NCBI GenBank assembly: GCA_947846985.1 | Contig: CANTUZ010000025.1 | Location: 16,800,100 to 16,864,099 of the forward strand | DNA length: 64,000 bases | Direction of reading: 5' to 3' | Origin: Fratercula arctica | Lineage: Eukaryota > Chordata > Aves > Charadriiformes > Alcidae | Part shown: positions 1 to 11,300 of the stretch, one piece after another | Layout of the letters: the number at the start of each line of letters is the position of its first letter | Position numbering within the stretch: the stretch's first letter is position 1 | Notes under the pieces: model-generated | What the model saw: the letters and a program-made list of their open reading frames with translations, nothing else | What the model was told of the DNA's origin: nothing | Databases searched by the model: none | Made by a program: the position numbers and the translations under genes

Positions 1-627
1 AGTGTCAAAAACGCTCCCCTCTTTCAGCGGGACTCGCATACTGCTTTCTGCACTGTGGAGCACAGATCCTTCCTGTGGAGCACAGATCCTTCCTGTGGCA
101 CTGCTCAACCTGCCAAGAAAGTCCCACCAGTCTGATGTGGCATCTCCTGGCACCTGCACCACAGCTGGGCTCACATGCAACTGAGAATACCAGAAGAGAC
201 CCCAAAAGCAGGTCACATATGGAGAGAGCAGAATCCTGGGTCACCCTCTTCCGCTTAAGCATCTAATCATGCAACTTGGATGTGGGGCATTGACCTTGTT
301 CAACAGGACAAGCTATGGGAAGTTTTATTCCCAGAAACATAAGCAGGCAAACAAATTGGATTACTGAGCCATTGAGTACCTGGCTACAGTTTTACTTAGA
401 TTGGCATATACTTTTGCCTTGTAACCCAAATTTTATGAGGCCAGAGTGCCAGGTAGCCAGGAAAATAAGGTTTATCTGTTCACCTTTATGAAATAAATTC
501 AGCAGCTCACATGGCTTTATGTTCTGCACATGCCCTCTCATAATACTGACTGTATATAGGGATGTTATAGCAGCACTGAGTCCTCACCTCACAGTCCAAT
601 AGCATCCTGGCATGTATTAGGAATGGT
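1..627. other. No recognised gene
   Basis: Apart from the 20-bp duplication there is no family I recognise and no splice-consistent match to the missing C-terminal part of UBAP2 on the minus strand. Confidence 0.5.
55..98. repeat. 20-bp tandem duplication
   Basis: GTGGAGCACAGATCCTTCCT is present twice back to back (55-74 and 75-94). It sits in otherwise unique sequence. Confidence 0.9.
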
Positions 628-1204
628 GTGGACAGCAGGACTAGGGAAGTGATTGTCCCCCTGTGCTCAGCACTGGTGAGGCCCCACCTCAAGTACTGTG
701 TCCAGTTTTGGGCCCCTCACCACAAAAAAGACATTGAGGTGCTGGAGTGGGTCCAGAAAAGGGCAACGAAGCTGGTGAGGGGTCTGGAGCACAAGTCTTA
801 TGAGGAGCGGCTGAGGGAACTGGGATTGTTTAGCCTGGAGAAAAGGAGGGTGAGGGGAGACCTTATCACTCTCTACAACTACCTGAAAGGAGATTGTAGA
901 GAGGTAGGTGTCGGTCTCTTCTCCCAAGTAACAAGCAATAGGACAAGAAGAAACAGCCTCAAGTTGCGCCAGGGGAGGTTTAGGATAGATACTGGGAATA
1001 ATTTCTTCATTGAAAGGGTTATTAAGCATTGGAACAGGCTGCCCAGGGAAGTGATTGAGTCACCATCCCTGGAGGTATTTAAAAGATGCGTAGATGTAGT
1101 GCTGAGGGACGTGGTTTAGTGGTAACTTGGCAGTGCTAGGTTAACAGTTGGACTTGATGATCTTAAAGGTCTGTTCCAACCAAAACAATTCTATGATTCT
1201 ATGA
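628..1204 (+). mobile_element. CR1 LINE 3' end
   Basis: Encodes the C-terminal part of CR1 ORF2 over 163 open codons ([43 protein letters not shown]), then GTTGGACTTGATGATCTTAAA and terminal ATTCTATGATTCTATGA repeats. 5' truncated, as usual for CR1. The open frame suggests fairly young age. Confidence 0.93.
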
Positions 1205-1394
1205 CTAGGGGCTCTTCCTGGAGAATGGCTGCTCCAGTTTCCAGTGGGCAGTTAGTTCCCCACACAAGGCAGAAAGGTTTCTGAACCTCTTGGAGGAACT
1301 CCCGATTGGTATTTCCAAGAAGTGGAAGTATGTCCAAGGATAGGTGATGCTTATACTATTCAAGGACTTTTTTGGCTTCCCATAGACAGAAGGT

Positions 1395-1715
1395 GGAATG
1401 GCCAATGAAATATTCCATACCACAGAAATCATGCTCAGTATATAAATGGGGGTTAACCAGGGGGTGGGAATACACGATCACTGCTTGGGATGGTGCCAAT
1501 TCACCGGACGGTGAGAGTCACCTATGTCATTATTATTGTTATTATTATTTTTCCTTTTCTGTTATTGTTTCTATTAAACTGTCTCTATCTCAACCCACGA
1601 GGGTTTTTTTTTCCTCCCTTTCCCCTCTTCCCCCCCCCACCCTTCAGCGGGGGGGGGGCTGTGGGCATGTGTGAGCTGTGTGGTTATAGTTACCGGCTGG
1701 GGTTAAACCACAACA
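1395..1715 (+). mobile_element. LTR fragment related to the 29629-30204 element
   Basis: It shares ATTCCATACCA, CTCAGTATATAAA, the ATTAAACTG/TCTCAACCCA block and the GGCTGGGGTTAAACCACAACA end with the LTR at 29629-30204. The 5' part is missing or too diverged to place. It ends directly in a (CA)n microsatellite (about 1711-1732). A G-run and C-run around 1631-1658 make the middle low-complexity. Confidence 0.75.
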
Positions 1716-2529
1716 CACACACACACACACACCCCCCAACTAAGACATTTGTAAGATCTCTACTACACAAGCAGCCTGCAACAGACTAACAGAAAATATA
1801 GCACATCCCAATGTCATACACACAAAAATATAAATATTAAAAAAAAAAAACCAACAAGAAAAAAACAAAAAAACACCCAACACTAAGAATTTACAGCATC
1901 AACATACACATTGAGAAATTGAGTTAAATTAAAAGAGAACCCCCCCAAACCCTCAGAGGAAACGCCCGTTCTCCCTGTATCAGCAGCCACCGGTACCTTT
2001 CACTGCTGGAAGCTTCCCAGGAAGCAGTGATGAATTGCATTTGGGACTCTGTCCACTTTCACTTTCTAGATGTAAACGGACCAGCATGTCAAAGACAAAT
2101 ATTCCCACCAGCTCCTGCCTCCCATACATCTAATGTTGCCTAATTTCTACAACAAATTCAAAACACAGTAAAAAATCCAAAATCTAGAAACCACAATCAT
2201 TGCATGAATAGTTGCAATATTTATGCATTTATTTATAAATATCAACACACTGAAGACAAATAACTCAGGGGGAATGACAGACAACCCCAAAAACATTCTG
2301 CAAGATATTTGCAGAGAGAGGAAAAACTCTTCCACCAGCAAAGTTGCAGATGCTATAGAGAAGTCCCGAAAGCCTCTGCTGCCACGCTTTCACATCCCCC
2401 ATTGAACCATAACAGCACAGGAGCCAGGCTCCCCCTGCACCCCAACAGCAGCCATGGCAAAGAACCAGCTCCCCTTCCCTATGACCACCTCCTGCTCACG
2501 CTTTGACAAGCACAACAAAGCCCTCAGGA
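1716..2529. other. A-rich and AT-rich spacer upstream of the interferon relic
   Basis: Holds the end of a (CA)n tract, an A-rich stretch (1838-1876) and otherwise unremarkable sequence up to the IRF-type element. No coding match seen. Confidence 0.5.
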
Positions 2530-2570
2530 GAAAGTAAACAGAAAGCAAAACTGAAAAAGGAAACAGAAAT
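2530..2570 (+). promoter_or_regulatory. IRF/ISRE-type GAAA-repeat enhancer of the interferon relic
   Basis: This 41-base stretch holds GAAAGT, GAAAGC, GAAAAA, GGAAAC and GAAAT steps spaced about six bases apart. That is the arrangement of IRF-3/IRF-7 binding sites in virus-response elements of vertebrate type I interferon promoters. It lies about 140-180 bp before the candidate start, the expected place. No clear TATA box is seen between it and 2711. Confidence 0.7.
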
Positions 2571-2710
2571 TCTGTCTAGATGATGATGATGAAAGGAAAG
2601 CCATGGCACCACATGCTGCTGGCCACCTAGCAGCACCCCAAGCACAGTACCCACCTGCACCGCTAAGCCTGACCAGACTCCTGCCCAGCACCACCCACAA
2701 CCCCAAATCA

Positions 2711-3254
2711 ATGCCTGCAGCATGGCACCCCAGCGCTCCTGCTCCTCCTGCCAGCTCTCATCACCACCATTGCCTGCCACCACCTGCATCCCATGACACT
2801 ACCTTCCCCTGGGACAGCCTCCAGCTCCTCCAGGCCATGGCTCTGAGCCCGCCACAGCCCTGCCACCACCAGCACACACCCTTCCCTGACAGCCTCCTCC
2901 ACACCAACCACCCACAGCAAGCCACTGCCCTCCCTCTGCATCCTCCAGCAGTTCTTCGTCACCCTCAGCAGCCTGAGCACCCCCCACCACTAGGATGCCC
3001 AGGCACAGCACCACCTCCTCAACCAGCTCCAGCACCACATCCAGCAGATCGAGCAATGCATGCCAGCCAATGGCGTGCTCTTTGAAGGCCAAGGGCCCCA
3101 CAACCTGCTGCTCATCATCAACAAATACTTTGGGTGCATCCAGGACTTCCTCTGCACCCACAACCACAGCCCCTGCACCTGGGACCACATCCACCTCAAA
3201 GCTCGCATCTGTTTCCAATGCCTCTACAACCTCAACCGCACCATGCACAATTAG
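2711..3254 (+). pseudogene. Type I interferon pseudogene (intronless)
   Basis: This single-exon region resembles avian type I interferon, a secreted antiviral cytokine. Matching segments lie in different frames. A leucine-rich signal-peptide remnant [13 protein letters not shown] with a following Cys (C1-like, codon at 2775) is in frame 3 at 2736-2789. [10 protein letters not shown] and PPQPC follow in frame 2 (2792-2938). ILQQFF...TLSS then resumes in frame 3 (from 2940), ending at a TAG at 2991 where relatives have Trp. [17 protein letters not shown] and INKYFGCIQDFL..SPCTWDHIHLKAR follow to the stop at 3252-3254. There are thus at least two frameshifts (near 2790 and 2939), one nonsense codon, and no Met in frame with the signal peptide. 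Assembly error cannot be excluded, but three or more independent lesions favour a true pseudogene. Whether it derives from IFNA, IFNB or another subtype is unclear. Confidence 0.85.
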
Positions 3255-3412
3255 CCCAATGACCCCAACCAACCCACATGGCCCCACCCACACCACCACC
3301 ACGACTTCTGGACCACCACCCCATCCCCACCTCTGTCCTTCCACCTCCCCTGACCGATGGCAAGAGCCGCTGCAAGAACAGCCATGGACCCTGAGCCTCC
3401 ACTGACTACTAG

Positions 3413-3492
3413 TCTATTTATATAACTTATTCTATTTATTTTGAAAATATTTTTTATCTATTCATTCACCTATTTATTCAACAGAAAATAAA
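3413..3492 (+). promoter_or_regulatory. Interferon-type 3'UTR: AU-rich elements and poly(A) signal
   Basis: Three TATTTAT motifs (3415-3421, 3433-3439, 3471-3477) precede an AATAAA at 3487-3492. AU-rich elements of this type destabilise cytokine mRNAs (established knowledge). Their position after the relic coding region supports an old complete transcription unit rather than a chance similarity. Confidence 0.7.
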
Positions 3493-5287
3493 GACCTGTT
3501 GCAAAAAGCTTGCCAGCACCTCTTGTCTCAGAAGCACAGGAACGAGCCTTTGGGGTGGGGGGAAATGACCTCCATTCAACACTTACTCCAGTCCCTGCTC
3601 CAAACAGGGCTCTGCAGATCCCATGCCCACTCTTCTCTTTGGCACCTCCCCAAGGATGCACTTTCCTCAACCTCTGGAAAACCTCTGACACGGTTTAGCC
3701 ATCGTCATCAGAATCATCTCTTCAGTCCTTATCTCCTCAATATTTTCCACCTTCCATGCTGGTTTAGGCCGGCTGATGAAGGAGAGGCACGGCAGAGATC
3801 ACTTTAATTAGGCTGAGTTCAGCTACTCTTGCCACTTCAGTAATTTTTCATGACAACTCTCGTTGCACTGCTTGAAAACACCTTACAGCACAAACTATTC
3901 CAGGGCAACACAGACAAGGTATGAATCCTTACATTTTCTCTTGTTCAACCTTACTCTTGGACTAAATGGTCAGGTTAATAAATTTTTTTCTCCATGTGCT
4001 TTACTGTATTTATTTTAGATTAAGTATTACCCATTCATTTTTTCTCTCCATTTGCTGTCACTACATATAAATAACATCAGTAATTCTCAGCTCCTGGCCC
4101 CTCAGAACCAAACCTCCCCCACCAAGAGGCATGCTCTGCTCCAGCCCCTGCATAGCCCTGTGGTACAGCTACATGGAAAAAGTACTCCTGCCCAGAGAGC
4201 AACAAAAAATTGGGTGAGCAGATGGGAAGTGCAGGCTGATAAAAGTTGAACAGCACTCCTAGAAAAGATTTTTGTCTCCTACCAGTGTAACCATGTCTCT
4301 CCTGGCCCCAGAACTGCAAATATTTTGTCATTTTGGTGCTCTGAAAATAATCCCATTCGTTTCAGTCAACAATTCTTCCAAGAATCATGCCTTCATTAAT
4401 GTGCTCAACTTTTTTTTTTTTTTTTTTTTTAATTCAGGATGTGCAGCTGGACAGGGTTTTGTCTGGGACATCCCTGTACTCACCTTTGACTACCTGACTC
4501 TGGCTGTCCCCACACTCCACATGGAAGACCTGGTACTGACTTGGACCTTTAACTACAGCATTCATCCAGTGATACTTCTTTTCCAGATCACTGCTCATTG
4601 CTCCATTTCTGCCTCTACGGATACATTGCATCACTTAATCCTGTGACTTTTCTCAGTTACATACTACCAAGTTTTCTCTCCAAATTCCTTATCCTAGTTT
4701 TCTGAAAACAAAATTCTTTACCTTTCCGCAACTGAGGCTGAGGCTCTTTGTGAATCTAACTCTCAGCTTCTCTCACATGCCATTTACGTTCTGTATCCAG
4801 GTAAGGAAGAAAATTTTGTATGCTCTCCCTCCTGGAGCTCACCTGCATTTGTTGCCATGATGCATACGCAAAGATCTCCACCTATGAGCACCTCCAAAAT
4901 CTGTCAGATGCACCTACTGGCTGCCAATTTGTACACTTGATGTTCAATCCTACCTCTTGGTAAAAGAAAACATTCATGCACAGATTTTAACTAGATTTGA
5001 CAAGATGTCATGCTGTTGCTACAACAATTAAAAATTTCTTCACTCAAAAGCACAGAGCACACTTGCTTCTGTTTACAGAATTTGCAGATGGACAAATTCA
5101 CGATGCAACAGTTGCTCTATATCAATTTACACCACCTAGAGAAACTGTTTGTGGATATTTAAAAAAACAAATATAGAACATAAGGATAAGCTCTTAATCA
5201 CCATCAAATGAACTAATTTGTGTTGCACAAATGATCAACACTGAAGAAAACTTGTTTAAAATTAAATAAACCAAGCCATTTACTTAC
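3493..5287. other. Spacer between interferon relic and UBAP2 exon 20
   Basis: Contains a T-run at about 4411-4430 and no clear gene. On the minus strand this should be the intron after UBAP2 exon 20; I saw no match to the next UBAP2 segment. Confidence 0.5.
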
Positions 5288-5335
5288 CATTGGCAGCCTG
5301 GATTGAAGCATCTGGAGATCATCATAACCATAAAT
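5288..5335 (-). CDS. UBAP2: UBAP2 exon 20 (last exon seen)
   Basis: A 48-nt symmetric exon encoding [16 protein letters not shown] (residues 814-829), matching human [16 protein letters not shown]. The donor GTAAGT shows that the gene continues to the left. I saw no match to the following family segment (beginning DYYGIPF in human) in 1-5287. Confidence 0.96.
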
Positions 5336-8300
5336 CTGCTTAAAGACAGATAAAAATAAAACATCATCATAACACTTTTCTCTGATGGTGACCAATTTGG
5401 GGCTTTAAACAGAGTTTGACCTAGGCCCAGTCTATTTTAAAGGTGTACAGCTATACGTCACATTGTGCCATCATGGTGCACTGTAGCATTTTAAGGCTAG
5501 TAGAGCTAAGCTTAAAATGGCTTATCACTCTGATGTTGTTTCTTGGTGACAGCAGTCCTCTGAGGAGAGTACAACTGTCCTGTCTTCGATACTGTTTTCA
5601 CAGATGCATCATTCATCAACTTGTGAAAATCTACAGGGCATGCAGATTTGGGAGTAAGAGCAGCCACTGCCTTTGCTTCAATCATTACTTCTGAGAATAG
5701 CAGGATTTAAGATTTAATGACCATATCACAAAGCAACCTATGGTATCCCCTCGCATTCAGTGTGATACTGAAAAATGATTAGAATAAAGTTTTTGATTCA
5801 AAAAAACAGATAACCAAAAGTATTTTGATCCTGGTCAGACATCAAAAAGCTACGTGCAATCCTTTCAAAGTATGACAGACAGGACACATGGCACATTTCA
5901 ACCATTATTATAGTAAATCTATTCCAGTAACATAAACCTGAATGAGTCTAATTTTACTCAAAGGGCCTAAAACCTGATACCACTGAAAACCATAGCAACA
6001 CGCATGTTTAGCTTCAACAGAAGCCAAATTGGGTCTGTACCAACAGTTCTGCAGTTTACTATCAACAGTAAACTCTCACTGAATACATTTCACATATTCT
6101 TCAGCATTTGGAACAAGAATTCCAGGTGCAACACGTGCCAACAGAAATGTCTTGCACCAAGGGTTAAGCAATCAAGGACAGGAACAATTAAATTGCTTAC
6201 TGGGTAGGCAGGCAGAAGTCCTCCAGGTCCCACAATATACTGGTTATGCAACAAGGGCGGTACACCTTGGGGCAGGTTTGGGGGAGCTTTGCCTGTAGAA
6301 TCAAAATACAGACGCTTTAACAAGCCTTCAGGAAAAAAAAAAGGCTTCAGCATTGAGACAAGATAGCTCACAAGCCCTGGTGGCTTCACTGTTATAGCCT
6401 GGTAAGGAGGAGAACTAGGAAAAAGAATTTTGTGCTGGTTGATGAAAATGTTCAAAATAGCCTGAAGAGTTTAACCATGCCTCAAGGAAGGGGAAGCACA
6501 GGCTACTTAAGACTGAAAACAGTCCCATCAGAGAACAGTCTGATTTTGTTATTTACTTTGTCCAAAAAAATTACAAGAATTACAGGAACTTCTCCTTTCC
6601 TCAGTCCTCTCCTGAAGGCAAAATTCAGGTATTGTTCTCAGTCTAAGAGAGCAAATTCTCTCCTTTCATTTTCTGCTCTGTCAACACATTCCCCCTTATT
6701 ACCAGCAATAGACTGTAAAACACAAAATGCTGCCAGCATACTTTTTGTGGGTGACTTACTGCAGCTGGGAATAGGAAAGAGAAGACGACTGAAACAGTTT
6801 CAGTTGCTTCCATGAAGCAGTGCTAGGAAGCAGAAGAGTTAAAAAAAAAATAAAATAAATGCACTTTGGCCAGTCATCAGACACTTCATTTACAAGGTAC
6901 TGGAATGAGAAATTCTTCTGTAAGTTTGATCTTAATATTTAAATCATTCACTACCCTCCACAGGATTTCCTTTTAGCAGTTCAGGTTGATTAGAAAAGCA
7001 AGAGAGTAATAGCATTGCTTCCACTTCAGTGCAAGAAGCCTCCCCGTCTTCTCTCTTTGTGGACCCTTTTTCTGAAGTGCTATTTGCTATGGAATGACCC
7101 AGACATCAGACACTTTTTTCCTTTCCATAGATGTGGCAGTAGGGATGTGGCATATGATAATGAGGACACTGCAGTATATTTTGATACTGCCAAATGAATT
7201 CAAGTCACAGAGAAGACTGAAATTAAAGCTAATGCGAACTCACAGCCAAGAGCTGATCACAACCTGGAATAGAAACCAGGCAAATCTCCTAACCCAAAAC
7301 TTCTGAAGTCAGAACTGCTCTGGTGTCTATTTATAAAGCTCTTTGGGGATGGAATATGCTATACAAATGCCACATAACACCCTAACAAATATTTCAAATA
7401 CACAAAACCAGGCAACTTTATTTTATAAGCCAGCAAATAAAGCATTCTGAAAATGCTAGTCAAGAGTGTGGATTTCTTAGCGCAGTTATGGCTGGTGAGA
7501 TGCTCAACTGACAGCCCTCCTGACTGAAGTCCTCTGTCTATCCACGTGATCTGTTAATATTGCAAACCTGAAGACACTAAGGGAGCTGCCCGTGTGGTAG
7601 CAGCTGGTATAGACACACTGGTAACGCTCAGGCCAAGGCTGTTTGTAGTGTTCATACTGCTTGCCATGCTGACAACTGAAGAGGTGGTGCTAGTGGCTGA
7701 GGTTGAAAAAGTTGAAAAGGTCGTTGAGGGCTGGAGCGAAGTTGTGTTCTCAACACTAGTGTGCTAGAAAGGAGACAAAAAGAATGAAGATCACAGAGCA
7801 AATAAACCACAGTGGAAGATGCTGGGGAAAAAAAACCCAAACCACAAAAAACCCTGCACAACGCAACCAAAAACCAAAACCAACAATCTTTTAAGTAACA
7901 GCAGCACATGCAAAAGAAAAAGATATGCGTTATCTATGTACCAACAAGCAACTAAGTTGCATGCTTGTGATTTTTAAGTATTCAAAGAAAATTATTACAC
8001 AAGAATTACATTCAGACCGCTATATCATCACAAAGTTATACCACAGTAACTCAAACGTCAATCCATTGCATTATTTCTTGCCCTTTGCTTATATACTCCT
8101 TTAAGCTAGTACATGTTATGTTAAATTAACTCCTATATTCTTCCAAAAGACAGTATTTGTTTTCAAAATACAGGACACTGCTATCGTGATTTCTTCAATG
8201 CACTTGTGGAATTTAAAAGACACTGTTGTGGAGCACTGCACTTTTAAAGTGGTAAAATGAAACGCAGAACACGTGACGATAAAGGAGTTCCTGGTTTGAA

Positions 8301-11300
8301 TCCAGCACAATAGAGTGCCTTAGCTGTAAGTTGATCACACTTGCAAAACAGTGTCATCAACATACAGAAGCCAAAACAACTCTGACAATAGAAAAGAAGG
8401 ACATTTGAATAAGTGCGAATTTTTAAGTTACATGTTCAGTAGCGATGAAGCATTAAAAATCAAAATACAGACATAAAGAAAAGCAGTAACCTATCTGCAC
8501 ACCCTAGCTGGGATTGTACAGAAGTACCCCATCACAGAACAATGCAGTGTCTCTCTGACTTTCGTCTGTGCAACCTCATCTAGAGCACTATGTTCAATAC
8601 CATTTGCCTTGTTATCTCAAGTGCATTAAATATACAGTTGACTGTCGTGGTTTGGCCTCAGATGGCAACAAAGACCCACGTGTCACTCGCTCAGCTCTTC
8701 CCGGTACAGGAAGGATCAGAAAAAAAAGGCAAAACTCTTGGGTTGAGACAAAGGCAGTTTAACAGAACAGCAAAGGGAACAAGAAAACAACAACAATAAC
8801 ACCGACAGAGAAATATACAAACGCAATTACGGAACCGCCCCTCCCCGCCGGTCCGGACCCGGGACGCGCCAGCCCGATCCGAACCCGACTGCCTGCCCCC
8901 TCCCTCCTTTTAATCTCAGGGTGGGCGTGGCTCCCATGGCATGGAATACTTAACCCTGTCCCCGCCGGAACCAGGACATTATCCACCCCTTATTCCATAC
9001 CATTTTTGCCATGCCCAGATCTTACAGTTTTCGGAACATGTGACTGGTGTACCCGGCGTAGCTCATGCACACAGTCCATGGGCCGAAGATGCAGATCTTG
9101 AGGAAGTTGCTGGGCATCAGCTCTGATCCCATCACCACTTTGCTTTACTCAACTGTTCATCAAAGTCCATCTGTCCTTAATTTGGGTGATTCTTACTGCA
9201 GTACAGCCGATAGCAATTATAGTAACGAGGACATACAGTGACAGTGTTACACACAATTTGATTCATTGGCTATTCTCCCCCAAAATCAAGTCCCCATGAG
9301 GTACACATCGGACTTCCCCATCCTGCCGCATTACCCACCAAGTGCACCCAGGTCCTTGGGCAAAAGCAATCCCACGGATGGGTTTGCCTTTGCCTGAGGC
9401 AGGACTAGCCCAGACTGTCTTCCCTAACATATTCTTCATGTGCACTACGGGGACTTCATCCCCTTCTACGGTACGTGGAAGTTTTGATTGGGCAGGGCCA
9501 GCCCGATTGGTAGATCCCCTGGTATTAACTAGCCAGGTAGCCTTTGCTAAATGTGCATCCCAATGTTTTAAGGTCCCATCACCCATTGCTCTCAGGGTAG
9601 TTTTTAACAGTCCATTGTACTGTTCTATCTTCCCAGAGGCTGGTGCGTGACAGGGGATGTGATATACCCACTCAATACCATGCTCTTTGGCCCAGGTGTC
9701 TATGAGGCTGTTTCGGAAATGAGTCTTGTTGTCCGACTCAATTCTCTCTGGGGTACCATGTCGCCACAGGACTTGCTTTTCAAGGCCCAGGATAGTATTC
9801 CGGGCAGTGGCATGGGGCACAGGGTATGTTTCCAGCCATCCAGTGGTTGCTTCCACCATTGTGAGCGCATAGCGCTTGCCTTGACGGGTTCGTGGCAGTG
9901 TGATATAATCAATCTGCCAGGCCTCCCCATATTTATATTTCAGCCATCGTCCTCCATACCAAAGAGGCTTCAAACGCTTGGCTTGCTTGATTGCAGCACG
10001 TCTCACATTCATGGATGACCTGTGCAATAGTGTCCATGGTCAAGTCCACCCCTCGGTCACGAGCCCATCTATATGCCGCATCTCTTCCTTGATGGCCTGA
10101 GGTCTCATGGGCCCACCAAGCTATGAATAGTTCACCCTTATGTTGACAGTCCAGATCCACCTGAGGCACTTCAATCCTAGCAGCCCGATCCACCTGCTGG
10201 TTGTTCTAATGTTCCTCCGTGGCCCGATTCTTCGGTACGTGGGCATCTACGTGGCATACTTTCACAACCAGATTCTCTATCCGGGCAGCAATATCTTGCC
10301 ATAGTTCAGCAGCCCAGATGGGTTTGCCTCTGCGCTGCCAGTTGCCCTGCTTCCACTGCTGTAACCACCCCCACAGAGCGTTGGCCACCATCCATGAGTC
10401 AGTGGAGAGATAAAGGACTGGCCATTTTTCTCGCTCGGCAATGTCCAAAGCCAGCTGAATGGCTTTCACCTCTGCAAAGTGGCTCCATTCACCTTGCCCT
10501 TCACTGGCTTCTGCAACTTGTCGTGTAGGACTCCACACAGCAGCCTTCCACTTTCGATGCTTTCCCACAATCCGGCAGGACCCATCAGTGAACAGGGCAT
10601 ATTGCTTCTCATTTTCTGGCAGTTTATTATATGGTGGGGCCTCTTCCGCACACGTCACCTCCTCCTCTGGTGGCATTCCAAAATCCTTGCCTTCTGGCCA
10701 GTCCATGATCACTTCCAGAATTCCTGGGCGACTGGGGTTTCCCATTCGAGTTCGCTGTGTGATCAGTGCAATCCACTTACTCCAGGTAGCAGCAGTTGCA
10801 TGATGTGTGGTGGGGACCCTTTCTTTGAACATCCAACCCAGCACCGGCAGTCGAGGTGCTAAGAGGAGTCGTGCTTCTGTACCAACCACCTCCGAAGCAG
10901 CTCGAACCCCTTCATATGCTGCCCATATCTCCTTTTCTGTTGGAGTGTAGTGGGCTTCGGATCCTCTGTATCCCCGACTCCAAAACCCTAGGGGTCGACC
11001 TCGGGTCTCCCCTGGTGCCTTCTGCCAGAGACTCCAGGTAGGGCCATTCTCCCCGGCTGAGGTGTAGAGCACATTTTTAACATCTTGTCCTGCCCGGACT
11101 GGCCCCAGGGCCACTGCATGGACTGTTTCCTGTTTGATTTGTTCAAAAGCTTGTCGTTGCTCAGGACCCCATTTAAAATCGTTCTTCTTCCGGGTTACTT
11201 GATACAGAGGGCTTACAATCAGACTGTAATCTGGGATATGCATCCTCCAAAAACCCACAATGCCTAAGAAAGCTTGTGCTTCCTTTTTGCTAGTTGGTGG

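Noticed and set aside
2799..3344. 181-codon minus-strand open frame opposite the interferon relic
   Set aside because: Val/Gly-rich shadow of the C-rich plus strand, without motif or splice context.
2603..3405. Long Pro/His/Ser/Thr-rich plus-strand frames as a new protein
   Set aside because: The composition comes from reading the interferon relic partly out of frame. The interferon-like segments, split between two frames, explain the region better.
4077..4331. 84-codon minus-strand frame next to the interferon relic as a UBAP2 exon
   Set aside because: No similarity to UBAP2, no suitable splice borders in phase.
1..5287. Remaining C-terminal exons of UBAP2
   Set aside because: No stretch on the minus strand resembled the YYGIPF, PPGYSYT or FQYGP segments expected from family knowledge, so none was annotated.
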